Shown: positions 1 through 9,965, counted from the first letter of the stretch. The stretch is 64,000 nucleotides of DNA from Pectobacterium punjabense (GCF_012427845.1 NZ_CP038498.1:2728001-2792000); one strand, 5' to 3'. The notes: generated by a model from the sequence alone, not told the origin. Translations and numbers: made by a program.

Positions 1-29
1 TAACAGGTAAGTTCAGGAGTCATTTTTAG

Positions 30-1055
30 ATGGCAACGATTAAAGATGTGGCAAAACGTGCTGGCGTTTCCACCACAACCGTATCGCACGTGATCAATAA
101 AACACGTTTCGTCGCCGAAGAGACTAAGGCAGCCGTCAGGGCAGCAATCAAGGAATTGCACTATTCGCCTAGCGCCGTCGCCCGCAGCCTCAAAGTTAAT
201 CACACCAAATCTATCGGCTTGCTGGCTACATCCAGCGAAGCGCCCTATTTCGCCGAGATCATTGAAGCGGTCGAAAACAGCTGTTATGCCAAAGGCTACA
301 CGCTGGTACTGTGTAATTCTCATAACGATATCGGCAAACAACGCGCTTATCTCTCGATGCTGGCGCAAAAACGCGTCGACGGTCTGCTTGTGATGTGTGC
401 CGAGTACCCGCCAGAGTTATTGGGCATGCTGGAAGATTATCGCAGCATTCCCATGGTCGTCATGGACTGGGGCCAAATGCACAGCGATTTCACCGATACC
501 ATCATCGATAACGCCTTTGAGGGCGGCTATATGGCAGGCCGCTATCTGATTGAACGCGGCCATCGGGATATTGGTGCCATCCCCGGAATACAAGAGCGCA
601 ACACGGGTAACGGGCGCTACCTTGGCTTTTTAAAAGCCTTAAAAGAAGCCGACATTACCGTACGCGACGAATGGGTCGTGCGGGGCGATTTCGAACCGGA
701 ATCCGGCTACAAAGCCATGCATCAGATCCTCGCACAGAAACAGCGGCCAACGGCCGTATTCTGCGGCGGCGATATCATGGCAATGGGTGCTATTTGTGCG
801 GCTGACGAACTGGGTTTGCGCGTGCCACAGGATATTTCGGTGATCGGTTATGACAACGTGCGCCACGCGCGTTTCTTTACGCCTGCGCTGACCACCATCC
901 ACCAGCCAAAGGAGCGTCTGGGACAGTCCGCTTTCGCGATGCTGCTGGATCGCATTACCAGTAAGCGGGAAGATGCACACGTCATTGAAGTGCACCCAAC
1001 GCTGATTGAACGTCGCTCAGTTGCCGACGGCCCGTTCCTCGATTACCGCCGCTAA
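30..1055 (+). CDS. purR: PurR, purine repressor (LacI family)
   Basis: This is a LacI/GalR-type repressor of 341 aa, the same length as E. coli PurR. The N-terminal helix-turn-helix and hinge helix ([20 protein letters not shown], then ARSLKVNH near residue 50) bind operator DNA. The remainder is a periplasmic-binding-protein fold that in PurR binds the corepressors hypoxanthine or guanine. The DNA-binding region and the C-terminal signature [20 protein letters not shown] are essentially those of PurR rather than of a sugar-responsive paralogue. The start is an ATG preceded by AGGAG at 15-19. It stands alone ahead of cfa, as in other enterobacteria, and is followed by a strong hairpin at 1108-1147. 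Only 29 bases of upstream DNA are present, so any autoregulatory operator cannot be judged. Confidence 0.96.
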   Translation: MATIKDVAKRAGVSTTTVSHVINKTRFVAEETKAAVRAAIKELHYSPSAVARSLKVNHTKSIGLLATSSEAPYFAEIIEAVENSCYAKGYTLVLCNSHNDIGKQRAYLSMLAQKRVDGLLVMCAEYPPELLGMLEDYRSIPMVVMDWGQMHSDFTDTIIDNAFEGGYMAGRYLIERGHRDIGAIPGIQERNTGNGRYLGFLKALKEADITVRDEWVVRGDFEPESGYKAMHQILAQKQRPTAVFCGGDIMAMGAICAADELGLRVPQDISVIGYDNVRHARFFTPALTTIHQPKERLGQSAFAMLLDRITSKREDAHVIEVHPTLIERRSVADGPFLDYRR

Positions 1056-1107
1056 CCTCGGCGACTCAACATAGACCGATTTTTCTTATTCCCACCCGCT
1101 TTCCTTG

Positions 1108-1147
1108 TCTGCTTCAGCCAATTTCCTTGTGTGCTGGCTGAAGCAGA
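1108..1147 (+). terminator. Hairpin after purR
   Basis: Perfect 13-bp inverted repeat: TCTGCTTCAGCCA at 1108-1120 pairs with TGGCTGAAGCAGA at 1135-1147, with a 14-base loop. It is followed by TTTAAA, a weak T tract. Its place just after the purR stop suggests a transcription terminator. The rest of 1056-1371 holds no gene and presumably carries the cfa promoter. Confidence 0.6.
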
Positions 1148-1371
1148 TTTAAACTGAAAACTGCGTTTCACTTTCACTGATAAAACCCAGAATAGCGATA
1201 GCCGCACGTAAGCGGATACGCGTTCTTCTTGCCTATAAGCGCATTAACTACCTGCTTATTAGCGCATTTCTTCTTCCTTTTTCTCTGGTGACAGCTGGTA
1301 CATCATCTGCGGTAAGTGCTGTCCAGGTATGTTTTTCCATACTTTCACACGTGAAAAATTTAGGAGACATG

Positions 1372-2523
1372 ATGGGTACACCTTATGCGAAAGAGCAGCA
1401 TAGCCATACCACGCCCTGGTTGAAAATCATGCAAGACAGGTTGAATACGGCGGGTATCACTATTAACGGCACTCGCCCTTTTGATATCTGCGTTAACCAC
1501 CCTGGTTTTTTTAAACGCGTCTTGCGGGAAGGTTCGCTGGGATTAGGGGAGAGCTATATGGACGGATGGTGGGAGTGTGAACGGCTGGATATGTTTTTCC
1601 ATCTTGTCCTACGTGCAGGGCTAAAGGACACACTCCCTCGCCGTTTGCACGATCTTATGCGAATCGCCACTGCCCGCATCACGAATTTGCAATCCCGCCG
1701 ACGCTCTCGAGTCGTCGGCGAATTGCATTACGATCTGGGTAATGACCTTTTTTCCCTCATGTTGGACCCTTACATGCAATATTCCTGTGCCTACTGGAAA
1801 CAGGCACAAACGCTGGAACACGCGCAGGAAGATAAACTCACGATGATTTGTGAAAAACTCCAGCTTAAACCCGGCATGACACTGCTGGATATCGGCTGTG
1901 GCTGGGGCGGGCTTGCTGAGTTCGCGGCGCGTCGCTACGGGGTTTCCGTTTACGGTATCACCATTTCCCGAAAACAGCAGACGCTGGCACAACAGCGCTG
2001 CCTGGGACTGGATGTCATCATCAAACTACAGGATTACCGCGATCTCGATCGGCACTTTGACCGCGCGGTGTCAGTAGGTATGTTTGAACACGTAGGGCCA
2101 CGCAACTATGATAACTACTTTCGTATTGTACGCCGCAGCCTAAAGCCCAATGGGCTGTTCCTGCTGCATACTATCGGTGCTAATTCAACCGATTCACGCC
2201 TCGATCCCTGGATTCATAAATACATCTTCCCCAACGGCTGCATTCCATCCGTTGTGCACATTGCGCAGGCGAGTGAGCCTGACATGGTGATGGAAGATTG
2301 GCACAATTTCGGTGTTGATTACGATCGCACATTAATGGCATGGCATACGCGCTTTCAACAAGGATGGCCGCAGCTTGCCACACACTACTCTGAACGTTTT
2401 CGTCGGATGTTCAGCTACTATTTGAATGCGTGTGCCGGAGCATTCAGAGCAAGAGAGCTTCAGCTCTGGCAGATCGTCTTCAGCAGGGATGGAATAGACG
2501 GCGGGTTGCGTGTTTCTCGCTAA
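1372..2523 (+). CDS. cfa: Cyclopropane-fatty-acyl-phospholipid synthase
   Basis: The enzyme transfers a methylene group from S-adenosylmethionine to cis double bonds of membrane phospholipid acyl chains, acting at the inner face of the cytoplasmic membrane in stationary phase and acid stress. The SAM-binding motif LDIGCGWGG, the MQYSCAYW segment and the C-terminal YYLNACAGAFRARE segment match E. coli Cfa (382 aa). The N-terminal acyl-binding region is recognisable from GSLGLGESYMDGWWECERLD. Two consecutive ATGs (1369 and 1372) follow AGGAG at 1362-1366; 1372 has the better 5-base spacing and gives 383 aa. A longer in-frame reading from 1288 is possible, but the extra residues resemble nothing in the family. 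It stands alone and converges on ribE. Confidence 0.95.
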   Translation: MGTPYAKEQHSHTTPWLKIMQDRLNTAGITINGTRPFDICVNHPGFFKRVLREGSLGLGESYMDGWWECERLDMFFHLVLRAGLKDTLPRRLHDLMRIATARITNLQSRRRSRVVGELHYDLGNDLFSLMLDPYMQYSCAYWKQAQTLEHAQEDKLTMICEKLQLKPGMTLLDIGCGWGGLAEFAARRYGVSVYGITISRKQQTLAQQRCLGLDVIIKLQDYRDLDRHFDRAVSVGMFEHVGPRNYDNYFRIVRRSLKPNGLFLLHTIGANSTDSRLDPWIHKYIFPNGCIPSVVHIAQASEPDMVMEDWHNFGVDYDRTLMAWHTRFQQGWPQLATHYSERFRRMFSYYLNACAGAFRARELQLWQIVFSRDGIDGGLRVSR

Positions 2524-2531
2524 CAGAAAAG

Positions 2532-2562
2532 AAAAAACCGGACGATGTTGCTCGTCCGGTTT
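2532..2562 (-). terminator. Terminator between cfa and ribE
   Basis: Inverted repeat AAACCGGACGA (2535-2545) / TCGTCCGGTTT (2552-2562) with a 6-base loop. Read on the minus strand it ends in a run of Ts (2532-2537), so it is a good intrinsic terminator for ribE. On the plus strand the T tract is short, but it may also stop cfa transcripts. Confidence 0.85.
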
Positions 2563-2584
2563 ACAAAAAATAGGGAATGCAGCA

Positions 2585-3220
2585 TTACTCTTCTTTACCG
2601 AGGTCGTTCACCTGTTTACTGGCTAACACGCGCTCGACGGTATCCACCACGGCCTGTGTTTGCGGGTCGATCTCAATATTGATGCGATTGCCCAAACGCT
2701 TCAGCCCCAACGTTGTGCGGTTCAGCGTTTCTGGAATTAAATGCACACAGAAGCGCCCGCGGGTCACCTCGCCCACCGTCAGGCTGATACCGTCAATCCC
2801 GACAAAACCTTTATGCAGCACGTATTTCATCAGCGCTTCATCTGCCAGACGGAACCAAATTTGATGGTTGTTCTCTGAAACCTGAATCTTGACCACTTCC
2901 GCCGTACACATAATGTGGCCCGACATCACATGTCCACCGATCTCATCACCGAATTTCGCCGCCCGCTCAATATTCACGACATCGCCTTCATGAATATCAC
3001 CCAGATTCGTTAGCCGCAGCGTTTCTTTCATGAGATCAAAACTGACACGATCGCCATCAATAGCCGTCACCGTCAGGCAACAGCCGTTGTGCGCCACCGA
3101 TGCACCGAGCGCGAGCCCTGGCAACAGGTCGGGAGGAAGTTGAATAACGTGAGTACGAAAATTGGATTTTTCTTCAATTGACACCACAGGTGCGGTGCCC
3201 TGAACAATACCGGTAAACAT
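2585..3220 (-). CDS. ribE: Riboflavin synthase, alpha chain
   Basis: It catalyses dismutation of two 6,7-dimethyl-8-ribityllumazine molecules to riboflavin, the last step of riboflavin synthesis, as a cytoplasmic trimer. The 211 aa show the two tandem lumazine-binding beta-barrels of the family. The first begins [12 protein letters not shown] and contains NGCCLTVT. The second begins around residue 98 with [14 protein letters not shown] and contains [13 protein letters not shown]. coli RibE (also called RibC) is 213 aa. It is monocistronic, divergent from mdtK and ends at a strong terminator. The E. coli neighbourhood purR-cfa-ribE-mdtK is fully conserved. Confidence 0.96.
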   Translation of the reverse strand: MFTGIVQGTAPVVSIEEKSNFRTHVIQLPPDLLPGLALGASVAHNGCCLTVTAIDGDRVSFDLMKETLRLTNLGDIHEGDVVNIERAAKFGDEIGGHVMSGHIMCTAEVVKIQVSENNHQIWFRLADEALMKYVLHKGFVGIDGISLTVGEVTRGRFCVHLIPETLNRTTLGLKRLGNRINIEIDPQTQAVVDTVERVLASKQVNDLGKEE

Positions 3221-3468
3221 GCGGTTTGCCTCTTAAAAACAAAGAAATGACGCTGTGCAGTGTGCACGATATTCCACGGAAAACCAAACCGGAATACCGA
3301 ACGTCAAACGCTATCGAAACCGCAGCGTAACAAAAAGAATATATTCTCTTTCATGCTGGTTTACTTTTATTAAGTCGTTACAATAACACGCTCATTTTGT
3401 TCTTGACGTTTTTCACATCCAAATTATTCATCCCGCTAGCAAAATTAAGTCATTCAAGGAAGGTATCC

Positions 3469-4842
3469 GTGCAACAGTATCTGACAGAAGCGCGTAAATT
3501 ATCGGCGCTTGCTGTTCCTGTCATTATTGCGCAAGTGTCCCAAACATCAATGGGGGTGGTTGACACCATCATGGCAGGTGCTTATAGCGCCACCGATATG
3601 GCCGCCGTCGCAGTCGGGACGTCGATTTGGCTACCCGCCATTCTTTTCGGCCACGGTCTGCTGTTGGCGTTAACGCCTGTTGTTGCACAGCTCAACGGTT
3701 CCGGCCGTCGCGATCGCATCTCTCATCAGGTACGACAATCTTTTTTCCTGGCCGCCATTATTTCTCTGCTGACAATGTTGGTGCTGTATCAGGGGGAATA
3801 TGCTATCAATCTGATGAGCGACGATTCGCCGGAACTCGCAGCAAAAGCCATCGGCTATCTGCATGCATTGCTGTGGGGCGTTCCTGGCTATCTGTTCTAC
3901 CAGGTGTTGCGCTGCCAGTGTGAGGGGCTATCAAAAACCTATCCCGGCATGATGATTGGATTCATTGGGCTGTTAATCAATATCCCGATTAACTATATCT
4001 TTATCCACGGTAAATTTGGCATGCCCGAACTGGGTGGCGTAGGCTGCGGTGTAGCTACTGCATCGGTTTACTGGATCATGATGCTGTTGATGATGTTTTA
4101 TACCCGACGCGCCGCCTGGCTACGCGATATCCGCCTTCATCGCCCGACATTCCGGCCGGATTTTACCGTACTCAAACGACTGTTTGGCCTCGGTTTACCC
4201 ATCGCGCTAGCCCTGCTTTTTGAAGTGACCCTGTTTGCGGTGGTGGCGTTGTTGGTGCTACCGCTAGGTGTCGTTGATGTGGCCGGTCACCAGATTGCCC
4301 TGAATTTTAGTTCACTGATGTTCGTTCTCCCACTTTCGGTTGGCGTCGCCACGACCATTCGCGTCGGACACCGTTTAGGGGAAGGATCGGTTGAAAACGC
4401 CCGCATTGCCGCGCACACCGGCATCATGGCCGGTGTGGCGTTAGCCAGCTGTACGGCAATTTTTACCACGCTACTGCGTGAGCCTATCGCCCTGCTCTAC
4501 AATCAGGACCCTCTGGTGGTCGCAATGGCTTCTCAGCTCATGCTTTTAGCCGCCGTTTATCAAATATCCGATGCGGTTCAGGCTATCGGCAGCGGTGTAC
4601 TGCGCGGTTATAAAGATACTCGCTCAATTTTTTATATTACGTTGACGGCATATTGGGTATTGGGATTACCGAGCGGCTATCTGCTGGCGTTAACCGATGT
4701 CATCGTACCGCGCATGGGCCCAGCGGGATTTTGGTGTGGTTTCATCATTGGTCTGACAGCAGCAGCCGTGATGATGGTGACGCGGATTCGCTTTCTTCAG
4801 CGCCAGCCGGCAGCGCAAATTTTAGCGCGAGCCGCCCGTTAG
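3469..4842 (+). CDS. mdtK: MdtK (NorM) MATE multidrug efflux pump
   Basis: Inner-membrane MATE-family antiporter that expels cationic drugs, fluoroquinolones and similar compounds using a cation gradient. The hydrophobic profile fits 12 transmembrane helices. Signature stretches include [13 protein letters not shown] near the N-terminus and the internal-repeat segment [17 protein letters not shown] chose the GTG at 3469 because AAGGAAGG lies 5 bases upstream and the product is then 457 aa, exactly the E. coli length. The reading frame is open further upstream to 3397, but those residues are unlike the family. It is divergent from ribE. The ERIC-derived element right after its stop may act in 3' processing or termination. 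Confidence 0.95.
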   Translation: MQQYLTEARKLSALAVPVIIAQVSQTSMGVVDTIMAGAYSATDMAAVAVGTSIWLPAILFGHGLLLALTPVVAQLNGSGRRDRISHQVRQSFFLAAIISLLTMLVLYQGEYAINLMSDDSPELAAKAIGYLHALLWGVPGYLFYQVLRCQCEGLSKTYPGMMIGFIGLLINIPINYIFIHGKFGMPELGGVGCGVATASVYWIMMLLMMFYTRRAAWLRDIRLHRPTFRPDFTVLKRLFGLGLPIALALLFEVTLFAVVALLVLPLGVVDVAGHQIALNFSSLMFVLPLSVGVATTIRVGHRLGEGSVENARIAAHTGIMAGVALASCTAIFTTLLREPIALLYNQDPLVVAMASQLMLLAAVYQISDAVQAIGSGVLRGYKDTRSIFYITLTAYWVLGLPSGYLLALTDVIVPRMGPAGFWCGFIIGLTAAAVMMVTRIRFLQRQPAAQILARAAR

Positions 4843-4863
4843 ATAACGTTTCACTCTGTGCTC

Positions 4864-5004
4864 TACCCTAAATAATTCGAGTTGCGAGATAAAACGCTGG
4901 CGTTTTGAACAACGCCAAGGCGTTGACCCTTTAGGACGAGGCCCACGATGGGACGAGTATTTAAAGGCAGCCAACGCACAAGCCGCTTGAAGAATGACGG
5001 GTAT
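4864..5004. repeat. Chimeric ERIC element with a foreign core
   Basis: The outer parts are typical ERIC ends: TACCCTAAATAATTCGAG on the left, and GCAGCCAACGCACA followed by GAATGACGGGTA on the right. The usual ERIC core (present in the copies at 21517 and 32301) is replaced by about 75 bp. That segment resembles the centre of the GC-rich repeat at 38696-38939, for example GTTTTGAACA and ATGGGACGAGTATT. It lies between mdtK and tRNA-Val. Confidence 0.75.
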
Positions 5005-5144
5005 CGTCGAAAAAAACGGCGGGATGGATATAAGCTCAGCAATCGCACCGGCAAACGCACAAAATTGCATTTTTCTTCTTGCCAGATTTCCCCTTGCTCG
5101 CTACTATTCGTCCCGCTGTCAGACAGGCAGCGCGGTATCTCAAT

Positions 5145-5221
5145 GCGTTCATAGCTCAGTTGGTTAGAGCACCACCTTGACATGGTGGGGGTCGTTGGTT
5201 CGAGTCCAATTGAACGCACCA
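5145..5221 (+). tRNA. valV: tRNA-Val (GAC)
   Basis: A 77-nt cloverleaf with encoded CCA. The acceptor stem GCGTTCA pairs with TGAACGC, the D arm is normal, and the anticodon loop TTGACAT carries GAC (reads GUC and GUU valine codons). As far as I can recall, the sequence is identical to E. coli valV. It stands alone here; its E. coli partner valW has a divergent counterpart at 25797. Confidence 0.97.
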
Positions 5222-5340
5222 TTTCTTGTTTTCCCTTCCTTTGTTCTATTCCTTTTACGTTGTCGTTTTTTCTTCGTCCTGTAATACAAAAAGCGTCGTT
5301 ATTCTTGGTAGTTTACTAGCTCATGTTTTCTATCACACCC

Positions 5341-5378
5341 AATTAAGTAACTAAATTAACCTTTAAGTAACTAATTTC
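5341..5378. promoter_or_regulatory. Candidate ArcA-type direct repeats upstream of lldP
   Basis: TTAAGTAACTAA occurs twice, at 5343 and 5363, exactly 20 bp apart. Read on the minus strand the segment contains GTTAC, GTTAA and GTTAC spaced by 11 and 9 bases, which resembles the repeated GTTAA modules of ArcA boxes. ArcA is known to repress the E. coli lld operon without oxygen. This is inference from pattern. The rest of 5222-5521 shows no gene. Confidence 0.4.
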
Positions 5379-5521
5379 ACACCCATTGTGCACTTTTTTG
5401 TTTCATCTGACCCGATTCAGCTAAAACTATTTAATAACCACGCATTATATAAGTGTATATAGCACCACGTTGGTATTCCTTGTTTTTTTACTTCTTAAAA
5501 TCAGGATGTCAGGACACCGCT

Positions 5522-7075
5522 ATGCACGATTATTTATATTTTTTGCTGGGTAGCTTCCCACTGTTGGTCATGATTGTTCTTATTCTCAAAATAAAAATGC
5601 CTATCCACCATGCGGTACTGATTACGCTGACGCTAACCGTCGCGATCGCTGCCCTATTCTGGCACACGCCACTCAAAACGTTGGGATTAGCAGCAAGCTA
5701 TGGCGCGCTAAAAGGTCTATGGCCAATAATTATCGTTATTCTAGGTGCCATATACAGTTATAACCTGATGCAAAAAACACGCAGCATGGATGTACTGCGG
5801 GACGTACTTGCCAGTATCAGCGATGATAAACGTATCCAGGTATTGCTGATTTCATGGTGTTTTGGTGGTTTTCTCGAGGCGGCTGCGGGTTATGGCACCG
5901 CCGTTGCGATCCCCATCGGCATCCTTATCGCTCTGGGATTCAACCCGATGAAAGCGGCGATTGCATCACTGGTCGCCAATACTGTCCCCACAGCCTTTGG
6001 TGCCGTCGGTATTCCCGTTTCTATTTTAGCGGAGCAGGTTCACCTTCCAGTCACCACATTAAGCGCTACGGTTGTGCTACAACTGGCGTTATTCAATATC
6101 CTTCTACCCTTTGTCATCATCGCGATTATTGGCGGTGGCATTAAGGCCATTCGCGGCGTGTTTGCTATTACGTTGGTGTGCGGCGTGACCACGCTGGTGC
6201 CACAGTATATTGTGGCCGTCCACCTCGGCGCCGAATTGCCCGCCTTCGCCGGCAGTTTAGTCAGCCTGATTGCTGTTACAGCAATGGCAAAATGCCGCAA
6301 GAAAGAAACCGATACCGCCTACCTTATCGACAGCACGCAACGCGCTTCCCTATCAGGTTATTCCGCCAGTCAACTGCTGCGCGCCTGTGCGATTTATATC
6401 CTGATTTTTACCTTTATTCTGCTGTGTTCGCCGCTGTTCCCCACCATCAAAGGCGTCGTCTCTCAAATCGCTTCCGTCATTCCGTTTTATCTGACGGATA
6501 CACAGGTGCTGAAATTGAAGATCGACTGGATTGCCACGCCTGGCGTTCTGATCATTATCGCCAGTCTGTTAGGCGGTTTTATACAGGGAGCAAAGCTGGG
6601 AACGATGTTGAATGTCTTCGTCAGCACGGTAAAACAGCTCAAAAATTCGATTATCGCGATTACCGCCATCGTCGCAATGGCGACGGTGATGGATGTCAGC
6701 GGGCTGATCGCCTCGCTGGCACAAACCATGGTGGATGTGACCGGTGGAGGCTACCTGTTTATTGCTCCCGTGATTGGGGCATTAGGTACATTCGTTACCG
6801 GCAGCGACACCAACTCCAACGTGCTGTTTGGCAAATTGCAAACCATGGCGGCGGAAAAGCTGCATGTCGACCCCGTCTGGCTGGCTGCGGCGAACACCGC
6901 AGGAGCAACCGGCGGCAAGATGATATCACCGCAAAGTATTGCGATCGCGGTGTCGGCAACGCGCATGGAAGGGCAAGGTAGCGCAATCATGTCCGGTACG
7001 CTGAAGTATTGCGGCGTCTACATCATCATTCTTGGGCTCAAGGTCGGCCTGGTCTACTACCTGTTTATGGCCTGA
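5522..7075 (+). CDS. lldP: L-lactate permease (LctP family)
   Basis: Inner-membrane proton symporter for L-lactate and related 2-hydroxy acids such as glycolate. From the ATG at 5522 it is 517 aa with about 12 or more hydrophobic helices. Family hallmarks are the segment FGGFLEAAAGYGTAVAIPIG in the first half and GTFVTGSDTNSNVLFG with ANTAGATGGKMISPQSIA in the second. In-frame residues upstream of 5522 (back to 5453) do not look like the family. An AGGA at about 5510 could serve as ribosome site. It is the first gene of an lldP-lutABC operon, with only 44 bases before lutA. Neither an LldR/LutR-type GntR regulator nor the flavoprotein lldD is adjacent, so regulation must be by elements elsewhere or by the repeats upstream. 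Confidence 0.92.
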   Translation: MHDYLYFLLGSFPLLVMIVLILKIKMPIHHAVLITLTLTVAIAALFWHTPLKTLGLAASYGALKGLWPIIIVILGAIYSYNLMQKTRSMDVLRDVLASISDDKRIQVLLISWCFGGFLEAAAGYGTAVAIPIGILIALGFNPMKAAIASLVANTVPTAFGAVGIPVSILAEQVHLPVTTLSATVVLQLALFNILLPFVIIAIIGGGIKAIRGVFAITLVCGVTTLVPQYIVAVHLGAELPAFAGSLVSLIAVTAMAKCRKKETDTAYLIDSTQRASLSGYSASQLLRACAIYILIFTFILLCSPLFPTIKGVVSQIASVIPFYLTDTQVLKLKIDWIATPGVLIIIASLLGGFIQGAKLGTMLNVFVSTVKQLKNSIIAITAIVAMATVMDVSGLIASLAQTMVDVTGGGYLFIAPVIGALGTFVTGSDTNSNVLFGKLQTMAAEKLHVDPVWLAAANTAGATGGKMISPQSIAIAVSATRMEGQGSAIMSGTLKYCGVYIIILGLKVGLVYYLFMA

Positions 7076-7119
7076 TATCACAATAAAAATCCATCTACAT
7101 TGAGTAATGGGAGTCTGTC

Positions 7120-7839
7120 GTGAATGTTAATTTTTTTGTTACCTGTATTGGTGACGCGCTTAAATCCCGTATGGCGCGTGATTCCGTGCTGCTATTAGAG
7201 CAGTTGGGCTGCAACGTACACTTTCCCGAAAAACAGTCGTGCTGCGGGCAGCCCGCCATCAACGGCGGTTATATCAACAGCGCCATTCCCGGAATGAAAA
7301 GCGTGATTGCCGCGCTGGAAGACAATGACGACCCGATCATTTCTCCAGCCGGTTCATGCATGAACGCCATCCGCCACTATTCCGACTATCTGGCTGATGA
7401 ACCTGAATGGGTACTGCGTGCCGAACGCGTTGCCGAACGCATGAAAGACCTGACATCGTTCATCGTCAATACGCTTGGCGTGACGGACGTCGGTGCACGT
7501 CTGTCAGGAACGGCGGTTTACCACCCCTCCTGTAGCCTGTTTCGCAAGTTAGGTGTGCGCGAAGAACCTATCGCGCTACTCAATCACGTTCAGGATTTGC
7601 ACTTACTGCCATTTAAAGCAGAAGAAACCTGTTGCGGCTTCGGCGGCACATTTTCGGTGAAGATGGCAGAAATTTCCGGCGAAATGGTGAAAGAAAAAGT
7701 CAGCCACATGATGGAGGTCAAACCCGACTACCTGATTGGTGCCGATGTCAGTTGCCTGCTCAATATCGGTGGCCGCATGCAGCGTGAAGGCCACCCGGTC
7801 AAGGTGATGCACATCGCCGAAGTCCTGATGAGCCGCTAA
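7120..7839 (+). CDS. lutA: LutA/YkgE, lactate utilisation Fe-S subunit
   Basis: One of three subunits of the LutABC L-lactate oxidising complex (cytoplasmic, feeding electrons to the respiratory chain). The 239 aa match E. coli YkgE in length. It has two cysteine-rich CCG domains as in heterodisulfide reductase subunit B and the glycolate oxidase Fe-S subunit. The first has KQSCCGQPAINGGY near residue 40, and the second has HPSCSLFRKL and EETCCGFGGTFSVK. The start is GTG at 7120 with ATGGGAG just upstream. It lies between lldP and lutB with tight spacing (9 bases to lutB), so co-translation is likely. Confidence 0.93.
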   Translation: MNVNFFVTCIGDALKSRMARDSVLLLEQLGCNVHFPEKQSCCGQPAINGGYINSAIPGMKSVIAALEDNDDPIISPAGSCMNAIRHYSDYLADEPEWVLRAERVAERMKDLTSFIVNTLGVTDVGARLSGTAVYHPSCSLFRKLGVREEPIALLNHVQDLHLLPFKAEETCCGFGGTFSVKMAEISGEMVKEKVSHMMEVKPDYLIGADVSCLLNIGGRMQREGHPVKVMHIAEVLMSR

Positions 7840-7848
7840 GGAGAGGAT

Positions 7849-9270
7849 ATGAGCCTAAAAACCAGTAATGTTAAATTCAAGGATCGTATTCAAACCCAGA
7901 TTCACGATCCCATCATGCGTAAGGCGGTGGCCAATGCGCAGGAACGTATCGGTGCGAATCGTCAAAAAATGGTCGACGAGCTAGGCCATTGGGAAGCATG
8001 GCGCGACCATGCCGCTCAGATCCGCGAGCACGTACTTAACAATCTCGATGCTTACCTCTACCAGCTCTCAGAGAAAGTGACGGCCAACGGTGGGAACGTC
8101 TATTTCGCCAAAACCAAAGAGGATGCCACCCGCTATATCCTTCAGGTTGCTCAGGCCAAGCAGGCCAAAAAAGTCGTCAAAGCGAAATCGATGGTCACCG
8201 AAGAAATCGGCATGAACCACGTCTTGCAGCAGGCGGGAATTGAGGTGATCGAAACCGATCTGGGCGAGTATATTCTGCAACTGGATCAAGATCCGCCTTC
8301 GCATGTCGTCGTTCCTGCTATCCACAAAGATCGCTACCAGATCCGCAAGGTACTACACGAAAAACTGGGCTATGACGGGCCAGAAACCCCAGAAGCTATG
8401 ACCCTGTTTATTCGTAAGAAGATACGTGAGGATTTTCTCAGTGCGGAAGTCGGCGTAACCGGCTGTAACTTCGCGGTGGCGGAAACGGGCTCGGTGTGTC
8501 TGGTCACCAACGAAGGCAATGCACGGATGTGTACCACGTTACCAAAAACGCATATTGCGGTGATGGGAATGGAGCGCATTGCGCCGACCTTTGAGGAAGT
8601 GGACGTCTTGATCACCATGCTGGCGCGCAGCGCAGTTGGCGCGCGTCTGACCGGTTACAACACCTGGCTAACGGGGCCACGGGAAGCGGGACACGTTGAC
8701 GGGCCGCAGGAATTTCATCTGGTCATCGTCGATAACGGCCGCTCACAGATTCTCGGCTCCGCATTTCGCGATATTCTGCGCTGTATCCGCTGCGGTGCCT
8801 GCATCAACACCTGCCCGGCCTATCGTCACATCGGTGGACACGGCTACGGCTCCATTTATCCGGGTCCGATCGGTGCGGTCATTTCCCCCTTGCTGGGCGG
8901 CTATCAGGATTTCAAGGAATTGCCCTATGCCTGTTCGCTCTGCACCGCCTGCGACACCGTGTGTCCGGTCCGCATCCCCCTATCGTCGCTGATCCTCAAA
9001 CACCGGCGCGTCATGGCGGAAAGCGGAATCACGCCAAAAGCAGAACAACGCGTGACGAAACTCTTCAACTACGTCAATAGTCATCCGAGGCTATGGAAGG
9101 TTGGAATGATCGCCGGAGCCCATGCCGCAGGCTGGTTTATTAAAAACGGTAAAACGCCCATTGAGATGGGTGCCATCAGCGAATGGACTGAAGCGCGCGA
9201 CCTGCCGGATGCCGACGGTGAAAGCTTCCGCAGTTGGTTTAAGAAACATCAGGCAAGAGGAAGGAAATAA
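7849..9270 (+). CDS. lutB: LutB/YkgF, lactate utilisation Fe-S protein
   Basis: This is the 473-aa central subunit of the LutABC complex. An N-terminal LUD-type domain (about residues 60-300) is followed by a ferredoxin-like domain with two 4Fe-4S motifs, CIRCGACINTCP and CSLCTACDTVCP, between residues 310 and 380. The C-terminal segment contains the family's KAEQRVTKLFNYVNSHPRLW-like region. GGAG at 7840-7843 precedes the ATG. The stop TAA overlaps the lutC ATG by one base (TAATG), which is typical of coupled translation. E. coli YkgF is 475 aa. Confidence 0.94.
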   Translation: MSLKTSNVKFKDRIQTQIHDPIMRKAVANAQERIGANRQKMVDELGHWEAWRDHAAQIREHVLNNLDAYLYQLSEKVTANGGNVYFAKTKEDATRYILQVAQAKQAKKVVKAKSMVTEEIGMNHVLQQAGIEVIETDLGEYILQLDQDPPSHVVVPAIHKDRYQIRKVLHEKLGYDGPETPEAMTLFIRKKIREDFLSAEVGVTGCNFAVAETGSVCLVTNEGNARMCTTLPKTHIAVMGMERIAPTFEEVDVLITMLARSAVGARLTGYNTWLTGPREAGHVDGPQEFHLVIVDNGRSQILGSAFRDILRCIRCGACINTCPAYRHIGGHGYGSIYPGPIGAVISPLLGGYQDFKELPYACSLCTACDTVCPVRIPLSSLILKHRRVMAESGITPKAEQRVTKLFNYVNSHPRLWKVGMIAGAHAAGWFIKNGKTPIEMGAISEWTEARDLPDADGESFRSWFKKHQARGRK

Positions 9271-9965
9271 TGGAAAATCGCGATAGTTTTCTGGCCGAGA
9301 TTGCCCGCCAGTTTGGACGCCAGGTGCGCCACATTCCAGCGCCGCTCCCCAGACCAGCGAGCCACCATGCTCGCACCCGATTAACCGATCTAACCGTGCA
9401 ACAGCGTTGTGATGCCTTTATCGATGTCGCGACTAACGTCATGCTGGCACACTGCGAAATCGTCAGTGAAGCCGACGCAGCGCAGGCAGCGCTGCGATTG
9501 TGCGATAAATACGGCCATGCCCCCGTGATTGTCAGTGACGATCGGCGTTTAGAGGCATTAGGGATCACCGCGTGTTTGCAGCGTGAATGTCAGGCCACCC
9601 TATGGGACCCGCGCGTGGGGGAAGAAAATCTGCGGCTGGCGGAGCAAGCCAAAGTCGGCGTGGTTTACGCGGAATATGGCCTAACCGAATCAGGCGGTGT
9701 GGTGTTATTTTCCGCACCACAACGAGGGCGCGCCGTCAGCCTGTTGCCGGAATCCTCTCTCTTTGTGCTACGCAAAAGCACATTGTTGCCCCGTATCGCC
9801 CAGTTAGCACAGCACCTGCATCACATGGCGCAACAAGGCGAGCGCATGCCATCGTGCATTAATATTATTGGCGGCCCGAGCTCCACCGCTGATATTGAAC
9901 TCATCAAAGTGGTCGGCGTACACGGACCAATTAACGCCGCCTATCTGATCGTTGAGGACTGTTGA
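9270..9965 (+). CDS. lutC: LutC/YkgG, lactate utilisation protein
   Basis: Third subunit of the L-lactate oxidation complex, 231 aa, LUD domain. Recognisable features are the segment GVVYAEYGLTESGGVVLFSA, in which the E-S-G motif is conserved in LutC/YkgG proteins, and the C-terminal GGPSSTADIELIKVVGVHGP. No cysteine cluster is present, as expected for this subunit. It starts inside the lutB stop codon. It ends converging on the guanidine operon, with a 9-bp GC-rich hairpin between the two. Confidence 0.93.
   Translation: MENRDSFLAEIARQFGRQVRHIPAPLPRPASHHARTRLTDLTVQQRCDAFIDVATNVMLAHCEIVSEADAAQAALRLCDKYGHAPVIVSDDRRLEALGITACLQRECQATLWDPRVGEENLRLAEQAKVGVVYAEYGLTESGGVVLFSAPQRGRAVSLLPESSLFVLRKSTLLPRIAQLAQHLHHMAQQGERMPSCINIIGGPSSTADIELIKVVGVHGPINAAYLIVEDC

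Noticed and set aside
4863..5222. Minus-strand reading frame of 119 codons across tRNA-Val
   Set aside because: Its beginning is the antisense of the tRNA and the rest is ERIC sequence; a well-known kind of spurious gene call. The same applies to 25647-25874.
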